From Caldilineaceae bacterium (GTDB lineage Bacteria; Chloroflexota; Anaerolineae; Caldilineales; Caldilineaceae): 64,000 nucleotides of DNA. The notes beneath the pieces were generated by a model, which saw only the letters and a program-made list of their open reading frames with translations, did no database searches and was not told where the DNA came from. Numbering within the stretch: position 1 is the stretch's first letter; every line of letters begins with the position of its first letter. The DNA is taken from the NCBI GenBank assembly GCA_022842065.1, contig JALHQH010000012.1, forward strand, positions 1 to 64,000, written 5' to 3'. Below, one piece after another: positions 27,776-37,110 of the stretch. A program made the translations under genes and the position numbers.

Positions 27776-28651
27776 ATGACCCAATCACCGATCCTCACCC
27801 ATGACCCGACCTTTGGTGCCGCCTATGCCGTCAGTCAGCCCGGCTTTGAAGGACCGCTTGATCTGTTGCTCCAACTGATTGAAAAGGAGGAGCTGGATAT
27901 TAATGCGATCAGCCTGTTGACGGTAACTGATCAATATTTACAGACGATCAATGGCTTGGCGGCGATCGAGCCGGGGGCTTTGGCCGACTTTCTAATGATC
28001 GCGTCCAAGTTACTTTATCTGAAATCGCTCACCTTGCTGCCCAAACCCCACCCGAAACTTGAGGAGGATGAAGAGGATGTGGGCGATGCGTTGATCCGGC
28101 AATTGCTTGAGTATCGGCGCTTTAAGCAGGCCGCCCAACTGCTGCACGCGCGCGATGAAGCGGGGTTGCACGCGTATATTCGCACGGCCCCGCGGCCGGA
28201 AGTGGAGAAGCGGCTGGACATGAGTAATGTGGACCTGAACAAGCTGCACGCGGCCCTGCGGCGTGTCCTGCAGCGGATGCCGAATGATCCACCGTTGCCG
28301 CGCGTCAAAACTTATCCCGTCACCGTGGCCGAGCGCATTGATGATGTGCGTAGCTATCTCCAGGCGGCCAAGGCACGTAGTCCGCATGCCACCAAACCGG
28401 CGATGCCAGTCACCTTTATCGAATTGCTCAGCCGCAACCATAGCCGCGTTGATGTGGTGGTGACTTTTCTCGCCATCCTGGAGTTGATCAAACAACGCGA
28501 GGTGCAGGCGGAACAGGATGGCACTTTTGGCGAGATTGTGCTGGTGTTGATGGACGAGCAGGGCGACACGAGACAGGGAGACACGAGACAGGGAGACACC
28601 TGGGGAGAAACGGGATTGGGTGAGACGAGTGAGGATGAAAATGATTTGTGA
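27776..28651 (+). CDS. scpA: Segregation and condensation protein A (ScpA)
   Basis: Kleisin subunit of the SMC-ScpA-ScpB condensin that organises and separates the chromosome. The family N terminus is clear: FEGPLDLLLQLIEKEELDINAISLLTVTDQYL, then ADFLMIASKLLYLKSL. The C-terminal winged helix (FIELLSRNHSRVDVVVTFLAILELIK) is complete near residue 250. The last ~30 residues are an added tail with repeated QGDTR encoded by the same GAGACACG-type repeat that fills intergenic space near 30.6 kb. ScpB is not adjacent. The ATG sits close to the end of the upstream repeat and lacks an obvious ribosome site. Confidence 0.92.
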   Translation: MTQSPILTHDPTFGAAYAVSQPGFEGPLDLLLQLIEKEELDINAISLLTVTDQYLQTINGLAAIEPGALADFLMIASKLLYLKSLTLLPKPHPKLEEDEEDVGDALIRQLLEYRRFKQAAQLLHARDEAGLHAYIRTAPRPEVEKRLDMSNVDLNKLHAALRRVLQRMPNDPPLPRVKTYPVTVAERIDDVRSYLQAAKARSPHATKPAMPVTFIELLSRNHSRVDVVVTFLAILELIKQREVQAEQDGTFGEIVLVLMDEQGDTRQGDTRQGDTWGETGLGETSEDENDL

Positions 28652-28770
28652 TGACACCGATAACAATGAATTTTCGGACACGGATGTGCGCTGAACGACG
28701 CGGTAAAATCCGCGTTTATCTGCCGAATCAGCTAAAGCCGCGTTTTATTTTTCAGAATAGTTAAAAAAAT

Positions 28771-28806
28771 GAACCCATCGACGTTGTGCCAGACGTCAAT
28801 GGGTTC
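28771..28806 (-). terminator. Minus-strand intrinsic terminator with no known upstream gene
   Basis: GAACCCATCGACGT (28771-28784) pairs with ACGTCAATGGGTTC (28793-28806), one mismatch. On the minus strand the hairpin exits into seven T (complement of 28763-28769). There is no minus-strand gene upstream for several kilobases, so it marks an unannotated transcript. Confidence 0.65.
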
Positions 28807-28930
28807 GAGGATGGAGGAAGGGAGGAACCAAAGGAGATAAACCATCGTGCGGAAGTGCTTGCAAAGTTGGCTCCCCAGACAACTCTGCGGTGTTGTGGTG
28901 AGATAAGTCTCATTCAACATTGCAACTATG
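28807..28930 (-). ncRNA. Putative noncoding RNA ending at the 28771 terminator
   Basis: Tentative. Read on the minus strand, the segment contains a 9-bp stem GCAGAGTTG / CAACTTTGC (one G-U) around TCTGGGGAGC. A pyrimidine-rich stretch follows, containing CTCCC that could pair with the GGGAG of that loop, and then the terminator. I see no convincing promoter and cannot match it to 6S, SRP or tmRNA. The 62-codon frame here has no ribosome site. Confidence 0.3.
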
Positions 28931-29212
28931 ATAACCTAGGGGCGACTGCGAATAAATAGGCATTTTGCACAAATTATTTTGTCTATTCTGTTGCATAATT
29001 GTTGAATTGCAGGAGATCGAAAGCTGATTTCATTATAAGTTGTACGTAACGCATATTTTAGTCTACTTTTGTGCTATTTGTGCTCGATTTCCTAACCGAT
29101 TTGCTCTGATTTGCGCTTAAATTGTGAAAATGTGTTGTGCAATTTGTTTTTATTTTGTTGACTGGCACAAAATCGGTGCATCTCTCAATATTTAGTGGTA
29201 GATGGTACAAAG

Positions 29213-29284
29213 ACGACAACAGATTCAGAAAACAACAGATATCCGCAGCGCGTTTTATCTGTTGTTTTCTGAATCTGTTGTCGT
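29213..29284. repeat. 29-bp perfect hairpin
   Basis: Arms 29213-29241 and 29256-29284 (ACGACAACAGATTCAGAAAA at the outer end) are exact complements with a 14-nt loop. There is no gene inside and no T-run. It resembles the other fold-back elements of the window. Confidence 0.8.
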
Positions 29285-29373
29285 ACATTCGTCGCCATGC
29301 GTTGACCATATATGCCGTCAAGCTATGCGCCCGGCCAAGTTTGCGCTGGCCCTGTCAATCCGCCAAACTTCGG

Positions 29374-29402
29374 TTGACATTGGACCGCGAACATGGTACC
29401 GT
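29374..29402 (+). promoter_or_regulatory. Promoter candidate of the eRF1-like gene
   Basis: -35 TTGACA (29374-29379), 17 nt, -10 TACCGT (29397-29402). The -10 is weak. It lies about 130 nt upstream of the start codon. Confidence 0.4.
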
Positions 29403-29530
29403 TGCTATGGTAAACTTACTTGATAGCAAGCTAAATTCTCCTCACATTAGCTGTTATTGGGGTTATGCGCACTGTTGCTGCGCTCTTGTTGTCAGGCTTT
29501 CTGGCCCATATATTGCGAATGGAGGCTCCC

Positions 29531-30616
29531 ATGTTGACTAGTGCTGATATCCAACAGGCTGTTGAATTTGAGAATCACAATCACAAGGTGTTGAGCGTCT
29601 ACCTGAATGTCGATCCACATCGCCGCAATGTCGAAAAGTACCGATTGGCGTTACGCAATTTGCTCAACCAGGCGGAACACGCTGCCGAAGCGGATATTGA
29701 GAAGATTCGCAACTATGTGGAGATGGGGTATAACCGGCAAGGGCGCGGGCTAGTCATGTTTAGCTGTGCGGCGGCCGATTTCTGGTGGGCGCATAGCTTT
29801 CAACCACCAGTGGAGGACAAGGTCTTTGTCTCCTTCCGGCCCTATATCCGCCCGCTTGCGATGTTGATCGACACCTACGAGCGTTGTGGGGTGATCCATG
29901 TTGACCAGAGTGGTGCGCGGCTCTATATTTTTAACATGGGGGTTTTAGAGGCCGCCGAAGGTTATCTGGGGGAAGAGGTCAAAGTTCATCGGGCTGGTGG
30001 CTGGGCGGCGCAACGTTACCAGCGGCATGAAGCCGAACAGGCGCGCCAGAATTTACAGGTCGCCGCAGAATTGGCCGAGACTTTTTACCGCGAAGCAGAG
30101 ACACGCCGCTTGATTCTGGCCGGCACCGAAAAGAACATTGCCCGCTTTAAAGAATTACTCAGCCATCGGCTGCGCGCAATGGTCGTTGGCCAAATTAACG
30201 CGGATGCCAATGCCAGCCCCGCTGAACTGCGTGATAAAGCGTTGGCACTAGCCCAAGAAGCTGAGAATATCGAGGCCAACGCGCTGGCCGAACAGATCGT
30301 GACGTCGGCGCACAAAGGAGGCAATGCCGTCTTGGGGCTGGCCGAAACGCTAACCGCCGTGCAAACCGGACGCGCCCAACATGTTGTGGTCCTCAGCGAC
30401 TATATGCAACCCGCCTACCGCTTTGTCGATTCCGGCTATATTCTGCTCGAACTCAACGAACAGAGCGAATTAGCCAGCGGTAAGATCCAAAGCCTGCCCG
30501 ACGGTGTCGATAGCGTCATCCGGCGCGCTATGGCCCAAAGCATCGGCGTCACCATTCTCGACAAACACCCCGCTCTAGCGGACGCGGGGAAGATTGGGGC
30601 GTTGACGCGCTATTAG
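29531..30616 (+). CDS. Bacterial archaeo-eukaryotic release factor-like protein (baeRF family)
   Basis: A 361-residue protein resembling the eRF1/Pelota/Vms1 fold found in bacteria. The N-terminal part begins [26 protein letters not shown]. The middle has [15 protein letters not shown], and the C-terminal part has [26 protein letters not shown], which matches the pattern of eRF1 domain 3. Related proteins are suspected to act on stalled ribosomes or as peptidyl-tRNA hydrolases, but the function of this group is not settled. GGAGG 5 nt before the ATG at 29531 fixes the start; the frame is open upstream from 29465. Confidence 0.75.
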   Translation: MLTSADIQQAVEFENHNHKVLSVYLNVDPHRRNVEKYRLALRNLLNQAEHAAEADIEKIRNYVEMGYNRQGRGLVMFSCAAADFWWAHSFQPPVEDKVFVSFRPYIRPLAMLIDTYERCGVIHVDQSGARLYIFNMGVLEAAEGYLGEEVKVHRAGGWAAQRYQRHEAEQARQNLQVAAELAETFYREAETRRLILAGTEKNIARFKELLSHRLRAMVVGQINADANASPAELRDKALALAQEAENIEANALAEQIVTSAHKGGNAVLGLAETLTAVQTGRAQHVVVLSDYMQPAYRFVDSGYILLELNEQSELASGKIQSLPDGVDSVIRRAMAQSIGVTILDKHPALADAGKIGALTRY

Positions 30617-30762
30617 AGACGAGATACGAGACAAGGAGACACGAGACAAGGAGACACGAGATTTGCACACCTGAGTTGGGAAGTTAGGCTACCTCGTGTC
30701 TCGTGTCTCGTGTCTCGTGTCTCGTGTCTCGTGTCTCGTGTCTCGTGTCTTGTGTCTCGCTT
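30613..30762. repeat. Inverted arrays of a 7-nt repeat (CTCGTGT type)
   Basis: Left arm: variants of GAGACACGAGACAAG. Right arm: about ten tandem CTCGTGT units (30693-30760). The two arms are complementary around a ~35-nt core. The right arm is a true heptamer tandem repeat and prone to slippage. Confidence 0.85.
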
Positions 30763-31020
30763 TTCGTTAACATTCTGTTATCCTGCTGTTTGTCTTGTAT
30801 TAGAGAGGATGAAATTCGGAATCTTTGCTATGCTTTTCTGCGTCTAGCATGATATAACTATACATATGTCAGACATGGGTTGATGCTAGACAAAAACGCT
30901 GCCGATTAATCTCCCGAATCACGTTTCACGTTTTACGAATCACGTTTTACGAATCACGTTTCACGTTTTACAAATCACGCCCATGTCATTGCGCTAGCGC
31001 CAGCCAAGGAATAAGCCAAG
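30763..31020. other. Upstream region of clpC
   Basis: Contains tandem copies of AATCACGTTTTACG and AATCACGTTTCACG at about 30917-30979. No CIRCE or other heat-shock operator is recognised. The clpC promoter is presumably here but not clearly identifiable. Confidence 0.45.
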
Positions 31021-33513
31021 ATGATGCGATTTGATAAGTTTACCGAAAAGGCCCAGGAAGCTGCCATGCGGGCCTATGAGATTTTGCAACATTACAAACA
31101 TACGCAGGTTGATACCGAGCATATGTTTCTCGCCCTCGTTCAACAGGAGGGGGGCACGATCCCCACGATCCTGCAACAGATCGAAGCCCCGGTTGATATC
31201 ATTGGCCGCAAGCTGGAGGCCGCGCTAGAGAGCGCACCCAAGGCCAGTGGCGGTACTTATGGCAATGCCCCAACCGCCCAAGTTTTTATCACCCCGCGCC
31301 TCAAGCGGGTGATGGATGTGGCACTGGAAGAGGCGAACAAACTAAAAGATGAATATGTCGGCACCGAGCATATCTTCCTGGCGATTGCCAGCGAACGCAA
31401 TACGCCTAGCGCCAACATCCTGCGCGAGGCCAACGTCACCAAGGAACGCATTCAAGAAGCGATCCAAGAGTTGCGCAAAGGCCAGCGTATCACCGAGCCA
31501 AATGCTGAGAGCAAATACCGTGTGCTCGAAAAGTATGGGCGTGATCTAACCAACGCCGCCCGCGAAGGAACGCTTGACCCGGTCATCGGGCGCGATACCG
31601 AAGTGCTGCGCATGATGCAGGTGCTCTGTCGTCGCACGAAGAACAACCCGGTTTTGATCGGTGAAGCCGGCGTGGGCAAGACGGCGATTGTCGAAGGGTT
31701 GGCCCAACAGATTGTCAGCAACGATGTGCCCGAACCGCTGATGGGCAAACGGGTGATCTCGCTCGACATGGGTGCCATGTTGGCCGGGACCCGCTTCCGC
31801 GGCGAATTTGAAGAACGCTTTAAGGCCTGTATGGAAGAAGTGCAGCGCAGCGAAGGAGAGATTATTCTCTTCATCGACGAGCTGCATACCGTTGTTGGGG
31901 CGGGCAATGCCGCTGGTGCCCTTGATGCCAGCAACATGCTCAAGCCGGCACTTTCCCGTGGCCAGATGCAATGTATCGGCGCCACCACGCTCGATGAATA
32001 TCGCCAACATATTGAGAAGGATTCGGCCCTGGAACGGCGCTTTGCCCCGGTTTATGTGGATGAACCGTCGGTCGAAGACAGCATCGAAATCCTGCGTGGG
32101 CTGCGTACCCGCTATGAAGACCACCATCATGTCATCTACGAAGATGAAGCGCTGGTGCAGGCCGTCAAGCTGAGCAATCGTTATATCAACGACCGTCGGC
32201 TGCCCGACAAGGCGATCGACGTGATCGACGAGGCTGCGGCCAAGTTGCGGGTGGCGATTTACTCCATGCCGCCCAACTTAAAGACGATGAAAGAAGAACT
32301 CGACAAATTAGTCGCCGCTGAGGAGAGTGCCTGGGCCTCGCGCGATTACGAAAACGCAGCCAAGTGCAAGACCGACCGCGTGCGCCTGGAAGAAGAATAC
32401 AACACCGCCGTCAGCGACTGGCGCAAAGAAGCAGGGCTTGACGAACTGGTCGAGGCGCGTGATGTCGCCCAGGTCGTCAGCATCTGGACTGGGATTCCTG
32501 TCACCAGCGTCTTGCAGACCGAGAGCGAAAAATTGCTGGACATGGAAAGCCATCTGAAGCAGCGCATTATCGGCCAAGAGCAGGCAGTGGTGGCCGTGAG
32601 TGACGCCATCCGCCGCGCGCGCAGTGGCTTGAATGATCCCCGTCGCCCGCTTGGCACTTTCCTCTTCCTGGGGCCAACCGGGGTGGGTAAAACCGAATTG
32701 GCCCGTGCATTGGCTGCCTTTATGTTTGACGATGACGATGCCCTGTTGCGCATCGACATGAGTGAATATCGGGAAGCCCATTCAGTGAGTCGCCTCTTTG
32801 GGGCGCCTCCTGGTTATGTGGGTTACGATCAAGGGGGGCAGTTGACCGAACAGGTCCGCCGCCGCCCCTACCAGGTGATTCTGTTCGACGAAGTAGAAAA
32901 ATCGCACTCCGAAGTGTGGAACTCATTGCTCCAGATCATGGACGATGGGCGGTTGACTGATGGCCAAGGGCGCACGGTTGACTTCCGCAACACGGTGATC
33001 ATCATGACCAGCAATGTGGGTGCTGAAGTGGTCAAACGTGGCCCGATGGGCTTCTCGACCCCGGAGTTTGACGAGAGCAAATATTCACAGGGCGAGTATG
33101 CTACCCAACTCAAGCGGCTCTTCCGCCCTGAGTTCCTGAACCGGATTGATGAGACGATCATCTTTGACACGCTGACCAAAGAGCAAGTGCAGCAGATTGT
33201 CCACCTGTTGATGCAGGAGATCAGCAAGCGTATGGAAGAGCTCGGCTTCACCGTCGAGTTAAGCGATGATGCCGCCAAACATTTGGCTGATGTGGGTTAT
33301 GACCCGAACTATGGGGCCCGCCCCCTGCGCCGTCTCTTGCAGCGCCGCGTGGAAAATGAACTGAGCAAGCGGCTGCTCAAGGGCGAATACAAGACAGGCG
33401 ACCATGTCGTCATCGACTATGCCCCGGCCAATGAAGGGGAGAACAAACTCAGCTTTGTGATCACCGAGCAAGCTCCGTTCGCGGTGGAGTTGCCGCTGCC
33501 GGCAGAGCGGTAG
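31021..33513 (+). CDS. clpC: ATP-dependent Clp protease ATP-binding subunit ClpC (HSP100)
   Basis: An 830-residue class I Clp/HSP100 unfoldase that would form a hexamer and feed proteins to ClpP or disaggregate them. The order is a double Clp-N domain (~1-150), AAA-1 with GEAGVGKT near 214 and DELHTVVG, a short middle region with a UVR-like motif ([18 protein letters not shown]), and AAA-2 with GPTGVGKT near 551. A C-terminal D2-small domain ends it. The short middle domain favours ClpC over ClpB. AAGGAA precedes the double ATG at 31021/31024. ClpP is not nearby. Confidence 0.93.
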   Translation: MMRFDKFTEKAQEAAMRAYEILQHYKHTQVDTEHMFLALVQQEGGTIPTILQQIEAPVDIIGRKLEAALESAPKASGGTYGNAPTAQVFITPRLKRVMDVALEEANKLKDEYVGTEHIFLAIASERNTPSANILREANVTKERIQEAIQELRKGQRITEPNAESKYRVLEKYGRDLTNAAREGTLDPVIGRDTEVLRMMQVLCRRTKNNPVLIGEAGVGKTAIVEGLAQQIVSNDVPEPLMGKRVISLDMGAMLAGTRFRGEFEERFKACMEEVQRSEGEIILFIDELHTVVGAGNAAGALDASNMLKPALSRGQMQCIGATTLDEYRQHIEKDSALERRFAPVYVDEPSVEDSIEILRGLRTRYEDHHHVIYEDEALVQAVKLSNRYINDRRLPDKAIDVIDEAAAKLRVAIYSMPPNLKTMKEELDKLVAAEESAWASRDYENAAKCKTDRVRLEEEYNTAVSDWRKEAGLDELVEARDVAQVVSIWTGIPVTSVLQTESEKLLDMESHLKQRIIGQEQAVVAVSDAIRRARSGLNDPRRPLGTFLFLGPTGVGKTELARALAAFMFDDDDALLRIDMSEYREAHSVSRLFGAPPGYVGYDQGGQLTEQVRRRPYQVILFDEVEKSHSEVWNSLLQIMDDGRLTDGQGRTVDFRNTVIIMTSNVGAEVVKRGPMGFSTPEFDESKYSQGEYATQLKRLFRPEFLNRIDETIIFDTLTKEQVQQIVHLLMQEISKRMEELGFTVELSDDAAKHLADVGYDPNYGARPLRRLLQRRVENELSKRLLKGEYKTGDHVVIDYAPANEGENKLSFVITEQAPFAVELPLPAER

Positions 33514-34187
33514 CTGACCCGCAGGTTTCAACCTGCGGGTCAGACCCAGGGCCCCAGCCTTAAAAGGCTGGGCTACCTTCTGCCGCCACTCCGTGGCTAA
33601 TTCCTCAGAACTTCCCTGACGCTGTACTAGGATACTGTTAATTAAATCATGATAGGTAAATTCTACCCCCTCCCAGCCCGGGTACCCCTTGGGTGCAGTT
33701 TGGGGGAGGAGCCCTGGCGCCGCTGGTAGGACAACGGTTCCCTCCCCAAGCTGGGGAGGGTTAGGGTGGGGTTCGTAACGGATCATTACTTATTTTACAA
33801 AACACTAGTGCACTGTGACGGAAATTATGAGGAATTAGCCACGGAGTGGCGGCCGCCGGTAGCCCAGCCTTTTAAGGCTGGGGGCCTGGGGACCCGCAGG
33901 TTGAAACCTGCGGCTACCGGCTACCGGCTGCCATCACTCCGTGACTCGATCGGCGCGATAGACGACCCTGTTAAACTAGCATAATTTACGTCACACTGTA
34001 CTAGGATACTGTTAATTAAATTTTGCTAGGTTGTGTGACATTTTGGCAGTGGCCAGTGTTACACCTGACAGATCTTTCGTTTCCTTGTCATCGGCCCCCC
34101 GATGACAAGGTGTGTGACAAGTGTCAACAGAACCTAGATTAGCACGCGTATTAGTCACGGAGTGACGGCAGACGGTAGCCGAGGGTT
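33514..34187. repeat. Cluster of repeated palindromic units and a MITE-like element
   Basis: Three copies of one unit: 33514-33607 (reverse), 33829-33960 and 34152-34205. Each contains CACGGAGTG(A/G)CGGC, a palindrome around TTTTAA or TTAAAA, and in two copies CCCGCAGGTT with AACCTGCGG. The second copy lies inside an element bounded by 25-bp imperfect inverted repeats (33805-33829 and 33980-34004, beginning CTAGTGCACTGTGACG). A 26-bp direct repeat ending GGATACTGTTAATTAAAT occurs at 33622-33647 and 33996-34021. No gene is supported. Confidence 0.75.
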
Positions 34188-35099
34188 TTAACCCTCGGAT
34201 CGGGCCGCCATCCCATACTTTTGCCATGCCTGCAGCCCCCCTTGGATCAACTCAATCCCCGACGCCACACTGATGGCGTTGCCCTCCCCTTCGCTATAGA
34301 CCGAGACCACTGCATAGGCCGCGACCTTGCCGGTTGCCATCACCGTGTCGACTGCGGCGAGCACTTGGGCCATGTCTGGGCCATTGGGCTCGCGCGTGCG
34401 GTGGTTGGGCACATAACGTTCATCCAGGATATCCGAATCGATGTGCAGATAAAGTAGATCGCAACGTTCGGCCAACGCGGCCACTGCCGGTGCGAGCTCA
34501 ACACCGGGGTAGCCAGGGGCAGGCGCGGCCAGCACTACATCGGTGGCGCGGATCAGCTGCTCTTCCAGTGGGTCAAGATTGCGCACATCAACCATCAGAA
34601 TGCGCTCGGTGGGTAACGGGGCGCTAATGTGTGAACCAATCCGCCACTGCGGGTGACCCAAGCCCGCAGCCACCGCCACTGGCATCCCCCCCAACATCCC
34701 GGAGATCGTCGTCTTGGGCGTATTAAAATCGCCGTGGGCGTCAAACCAGATCAGGCCAATCCGGGCGTCAACCCCATGCGCATCTTGCAGACCGCCGATG
34801 ACCCCGGTAATGTGACTACAATCGCCGCCGGTCAGCAACACCGCTTGGCCGGCGCGGCTGGCCGTCGCCACCGCCGTGGCAATTTCGCCACCCAACTGGC
34901 CCAGATTGGTTGGCTCATCAGCCACGCGGCGCGCACCATCAAGCCGCGGCTCGGCGACCGTAAAGGGGATACCGGCGGCACTGTAGGCGTCGGCTTGGGT
35001 ATAGGCATCCAAGCTGCGCAGATCGCGCTCGGCAAATTGGCTACCCCGGTAGCGCACCCCAACGACACCAAGTTGGGCAAGCGGTTGTTTGGTTTTCAT
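34188..35099 (-). CDS. Arginase/agmatinase/formiminoglutamase-family ureohydrolase
   Basis: A 303-residue binuclear Mn enzyme that hydrolyses a guanidino or formimino C-N bond. The metal ligands are visible: His in GGDCSHITG, the Asp-Ala-His-Gly-Asp set in WFDAHGDF, and HIDSD. The exact substrate (arginine, agmatine, formiminoglutamate) cannot be told; the sequence lacks an obvious arginase-specific loop. The start at 35099 has AGAAGGAG 8 nt upstream, and the frame extends further only by 14 codons. The gene stands alone on the minus strand. Confidence 0.85.
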   Translation of the reverse strand: MKTKQPLAQLGVVGVRYRGSQFAERDLRSLDAYTQADAYSAAGIPFTVAEPRLDGARRVADEPTNLGQLGGEIATAVATASRAGQAVLLTGGDCSHITGVIGGLQDAHGVDARIGLIWFDAHGDFNTPKTTISGMLGGMPVAVAAGLGHPQWRIGSHISAPLPTERILMVDVRNLDPLEEQLIRATDVVLAAPAPGYPGVELAPAVAALAERCDLLYLHIDSDILDERYVPNHRTREPNGPDMAQVLAAVDTVMATGKVAAYAVVSVYSEGEGNAISVASGIELIQGGLQAWQKYGMAARSEG

Positions 35100-35164
35100 G
35101 TAAACTCCTTCTGTGTAAAGTTTGGGTATTGTGTTACCCATAGCGTACCCGATCTTCCCCTACA

Positions 35165-35216
35165 TGGCAATGCTATCCACCGATTTACTTATCTACTGAT
35201 TTACTGATTTCCCTCT
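35165..35216. repeat. Short-period repeat, one arm only
   Basis: Repeated ATTTACT(T/G)AT units related to the AAATCGGT family. Unlike its relatives it has no facing complementary arm here. Confidence 0.5.
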
Positions 35217-35239
35217 CTCCCCGTCCAACCATTTCCCAA

Positions 35240-35268
35240 TTTTGCGGATACTCGTTTTGTTGTATAAT
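35240..35268 (+). promoter_or_regulatory. Promoter of the lysine-rich small protein
   Basis: -10 TATAAT (35263-35268). A -35 TTTTGC lies at 35240-35245 with a 17-nt spacer; TTGCGG at 35242 would give 15. Confidence 0.6.
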
Positions 35269-35312
35269 TTGCTTGCGGCATCGATCTAACTGTTTTAGAA
35301 GGAGTAACCGAG

Positions 35313-35417
35313 ATGGCGAATAAAGACGAAAAAGGCAACAAGGAAACGAAGAAAAAGCCTAAGCTCTCGCTGAAAGAGAAGCGCAAAGCAAAGCAGGAAA
35401 AAGAGAAGAGCAAGTAG
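35313..35417 (+). CDS. 34-residue lysine-rich small protein
   Basis: Not recognised. It has a good promoter (35240-35268), a strong ribosome site (AGAAGGAG, 8 nt before ATG) and a terminator after it, so it is a complete small gene. About two fifths of the residues are Lys, with Glu making up most of the rest (MANKDEKGNKETKKK at the start). It has no hydrophobic segment. A nucleic-acid-binding or ribosome-associated role would fit the charge but is speculation. It is too short for usual ORF cut-offs. Confidence 0.75.
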   Translation: MANKDEKGNKETKKKPKLSLKEKRKAKQEKEKSK

Positions 35418-35478
35418 TTTGCTTTGCCCTATAAGTGTATCGCTGTCGGCAACGACCCCAACTGCCGGCAAAGTGGCT

Positions 35479-35533
35479 CACCCCGCTTTCCAACTGTTCG
35501 CTCCGGCGATAGGGGGAGGCGGGGTGTTTTTTT
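35479..35533 (+). terminator. Intrinsic terminator of the small lysine-rich gene
   Basis: CACCCCGC (35479-35486) pairs with GCGGGGTG (35519-35526) and is followed by seven T. Confidence 0.75.
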
Positions 35534-35552
35534 GGGGGGGGAGGAAGGAATG

Positions 35553-35640
35553 GGTAAATCGGTAAATCGGTAAATCGGTATACAAGTCATGCTTTATCTA
35601 CTCACCGATTTACTGATTTACCGATTTACCGTTCTCCCGA
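35553..35640. repeat. Inverted arrays of an 8-nt repeat (AAATCGGT type)
   Basis: Three tandem TAAATCGG units on the left face ACCGATTT/ACTGATTT units on the right. It is the same family as 27674-27765 and lies just upstream of a WYL gene. Confidence 0.8.
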
Positions 35641-35668
35641 TTTAACCTAAACGAAACTTATCCACATT

Positions 35669-36673
35669 ATGCCTGCCCTGCACCTACCCCTCTTACGCAG
35701 TTTAACGCTCCTACGCCATTTGCAAGCTGGACCCCAAGATCGGGAGATGCTGGCTGACTTTGTGCGGATCGAATGCGATCCGGCTGCTTATGCCGAGCCA
35801 AATCAAAATGCTAACAAAAAGTGTTTTGAAAATGACCTTAAACGGCTGCGCGAACTAGGGGTTGAGCTAGATTATTATGACGGGCACTATCATCTGTTGA
35901 CCTATGGTGACTTCAGCCCGGTCGCATTATCCCAGGCTGCACTCAATAGCCTGGCCTTTTTAGGCGAAACCTTTGGCCCGGGCGCTCCCCAACACGAAGC
36001 GATTCAGGCGCTGCTACATACCATCGCGGATTGGTTACCACCAGAACAACGCGACTCTCTGCCGCTACGCCGTCACCGGCTGCGCCTTGACCTGCGCCGC
36101 CGCGATGATGACGAAATCGATGCCCGCGTGCAGGGGGCGATTGACCGTGCCCTGAGCCAACATCGTCTTTTACGTTTCGCCTATCTTTCGCCTGGTCAGG
36201 CTGATGGCATCCCTCGCGTGCATATCATCCAGCCATGGGAACTTTATTACGACGCTGTGCGCCATCATCTCTATCTTGATGGCTACCGCCTCTTGGTGAC
36301 TGGCCCGCTGGGTGATTGGGACAAACCGACCTGGCAACGTTATCGTTTAGGACGCATCTTGGTGGCGGGGATTGAAGTGTTGCCGGATAAATTTGGCCCA
36401 ATTCCGCCCAAACGGCCCCGCTATCCTCTCGAATATTGGCTGGCTCCAGAGATCGCGCGCCTGGGCGAAATCACTCGCCACTTTGACGAGCTGACCGTGG
36501 GCAAACCCGACGGTGACGGCTGGGTGCCGGTGACCGCGACGACGGCTGATCTCTTTCGCGCCGTGCGCTTGTTGCTGGGCTATGGGCCGAATTGCCGGGT
36601 CACCGGTGGGACCGCGGCGCGGCGGGAGATGGTGGCATTGGTGGCCGCGCTGGGAAAAGTTTATGCGGCGTGA
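35669..36673 (+). CDS. WYL-domain transcriptional regulator (paralog 1)
   Basis: A 334-residue protein. The N-terminal helix-turn-helix region (LLRSLTLLRHLQAG, then NKKCFENDLKRLRELGVELDY) matches the HTH of WYL regulators. The WYL domain lies at ~165-240 (LLRFAYLSPGQADG, IQPWELYYDAVRHHLYLDGYR) and a C-terminal WCX-like region follows. WYL proteins bind nucleic acids or ligands and often regulate CRISPR and other defence genes. A paralog lies at 37733 as the second gene of the cas operon. Whether this copy also controls cas genes is unknown. Confidence 0.85.
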   Translation: MPALHLPLLRSLTLLRHLQAGPQDREMLADFVRIECDPAAYAEPNQNANKKCFENDLKRLRELGVELDYYDGHYHLLTYGDFSPVALSQAALNSLAFLGETFGPGAPQHEAIQALLHTIADWLPPEQRDSLPLRRHRLRLDLRRRDDDEIDARVQGAIDRALSQHRLLRFAYLSPGQADGIPRVHIIQPWELYYDAVRHHLYLDGYRLLVTGPLGDWDKPTWQRYRLGRILVAGIEVLPDKFGPIPPKRPRYPLEYWLAPEIARLGEITRHFDELTVGKPDGDGWVPVTATTADLFRAVRLLLGYGPNCRVTGGTAARREMVALVAALGKVYAA

Positions 36674-36703
36674 CGGCTTAGGCCAAACCAAAGAAAAATT
36701 ATC

Positions 36704-36747
36704 CACAAAGACACACGAAGATTTATGTGCCTTCGTGTGTCTTTGTG
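36704..36747. terminator. 17-bp perfect hairpin between convergent genes
   Basis: CACAAAGACACACGAAG (36704-36720) pairs exactly with 36731-36747 around a 10-nt loop. It lies between the WYL gene and the convergent antitoxin-like gene, so a bidirectional stop is likely, though T-runs are short. Confidence 0.55.
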
Positions 36748-36781
36748 TAAATTCGTGGACAGTTTAATTTGGGGAGTGGCC

Positions 36782-37063
36782 TTACTGCCCCAACTGCCAG
36801 AGTTTTTCCTGGAGCCACAAATTGATCAGCGTTTGCGTGGAGACACCCTGCTGCTGGGCAATGGGCTGTAGCGCGGTGACGATGTCTTTGGCGACGGCGA
36901 AATAAGTGATCGATTCGCCGAGTTGATTTACTGCAACGGTTACCCCATCGATCAACGTTTCATCTTCTACAATGCTATTCGTCTCCCAAATAGCCCCAGC
37001 GGCCGTGAGTGCTTCGAACGCATCAGGTAGGAGGTCGAGTTCCGGTGGCAGTGCTTTATCCAT
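36782..37063 (-). CDS. Orphan antitoxin-like protein (CopG/BrnA-type C terminus)
   Basis: A 93-residue protein starting MDKALPPELDLLPDAFEAL. Its end, QQQGVSTQTLINLWLQEKL, matches the ribbon-helix-helix tail of CopG/BrnA-type antitoxins that bind DNA as dimers. No partner toxin gene is next to it. The frame stays open upstream to 37270, but that part crosses two degenerate CRISPR repeats and reads as the chance peptide KPSRGIET, so the ATG at 37063 is preferred. Being directly downstream of the crRNA-like unit at 37111-37183, it may share its transcript. A role as local repressor is inferred only. Confidence 0.6.
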   Translation of the reverse strand: MDKALPPELDLLPDAFEALTAAGAIWETNSIVEDETLIDGVTVAVNQLGESITYFAVAKDIVTALQPIAQQQGVSTQTLINLWLQEKLWQLGQ

Positions 37064-37110
37064 GAATGCTTTGTCGTTTATTGCATGAAGGTGCGAAAAA
37101 GGTAATAGGG

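Larger units (their letters stand above)
28652..29373. other. Long intergenic region with a possible noncoding RNA
   Basis: About 720 bp without a supported gene. It holds a minus-strand terminator and possible RNA (28771-28930) and a 29-bp perfect hairpin (29213-29284). The rest is AT-rich. Confidence 0.6.
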
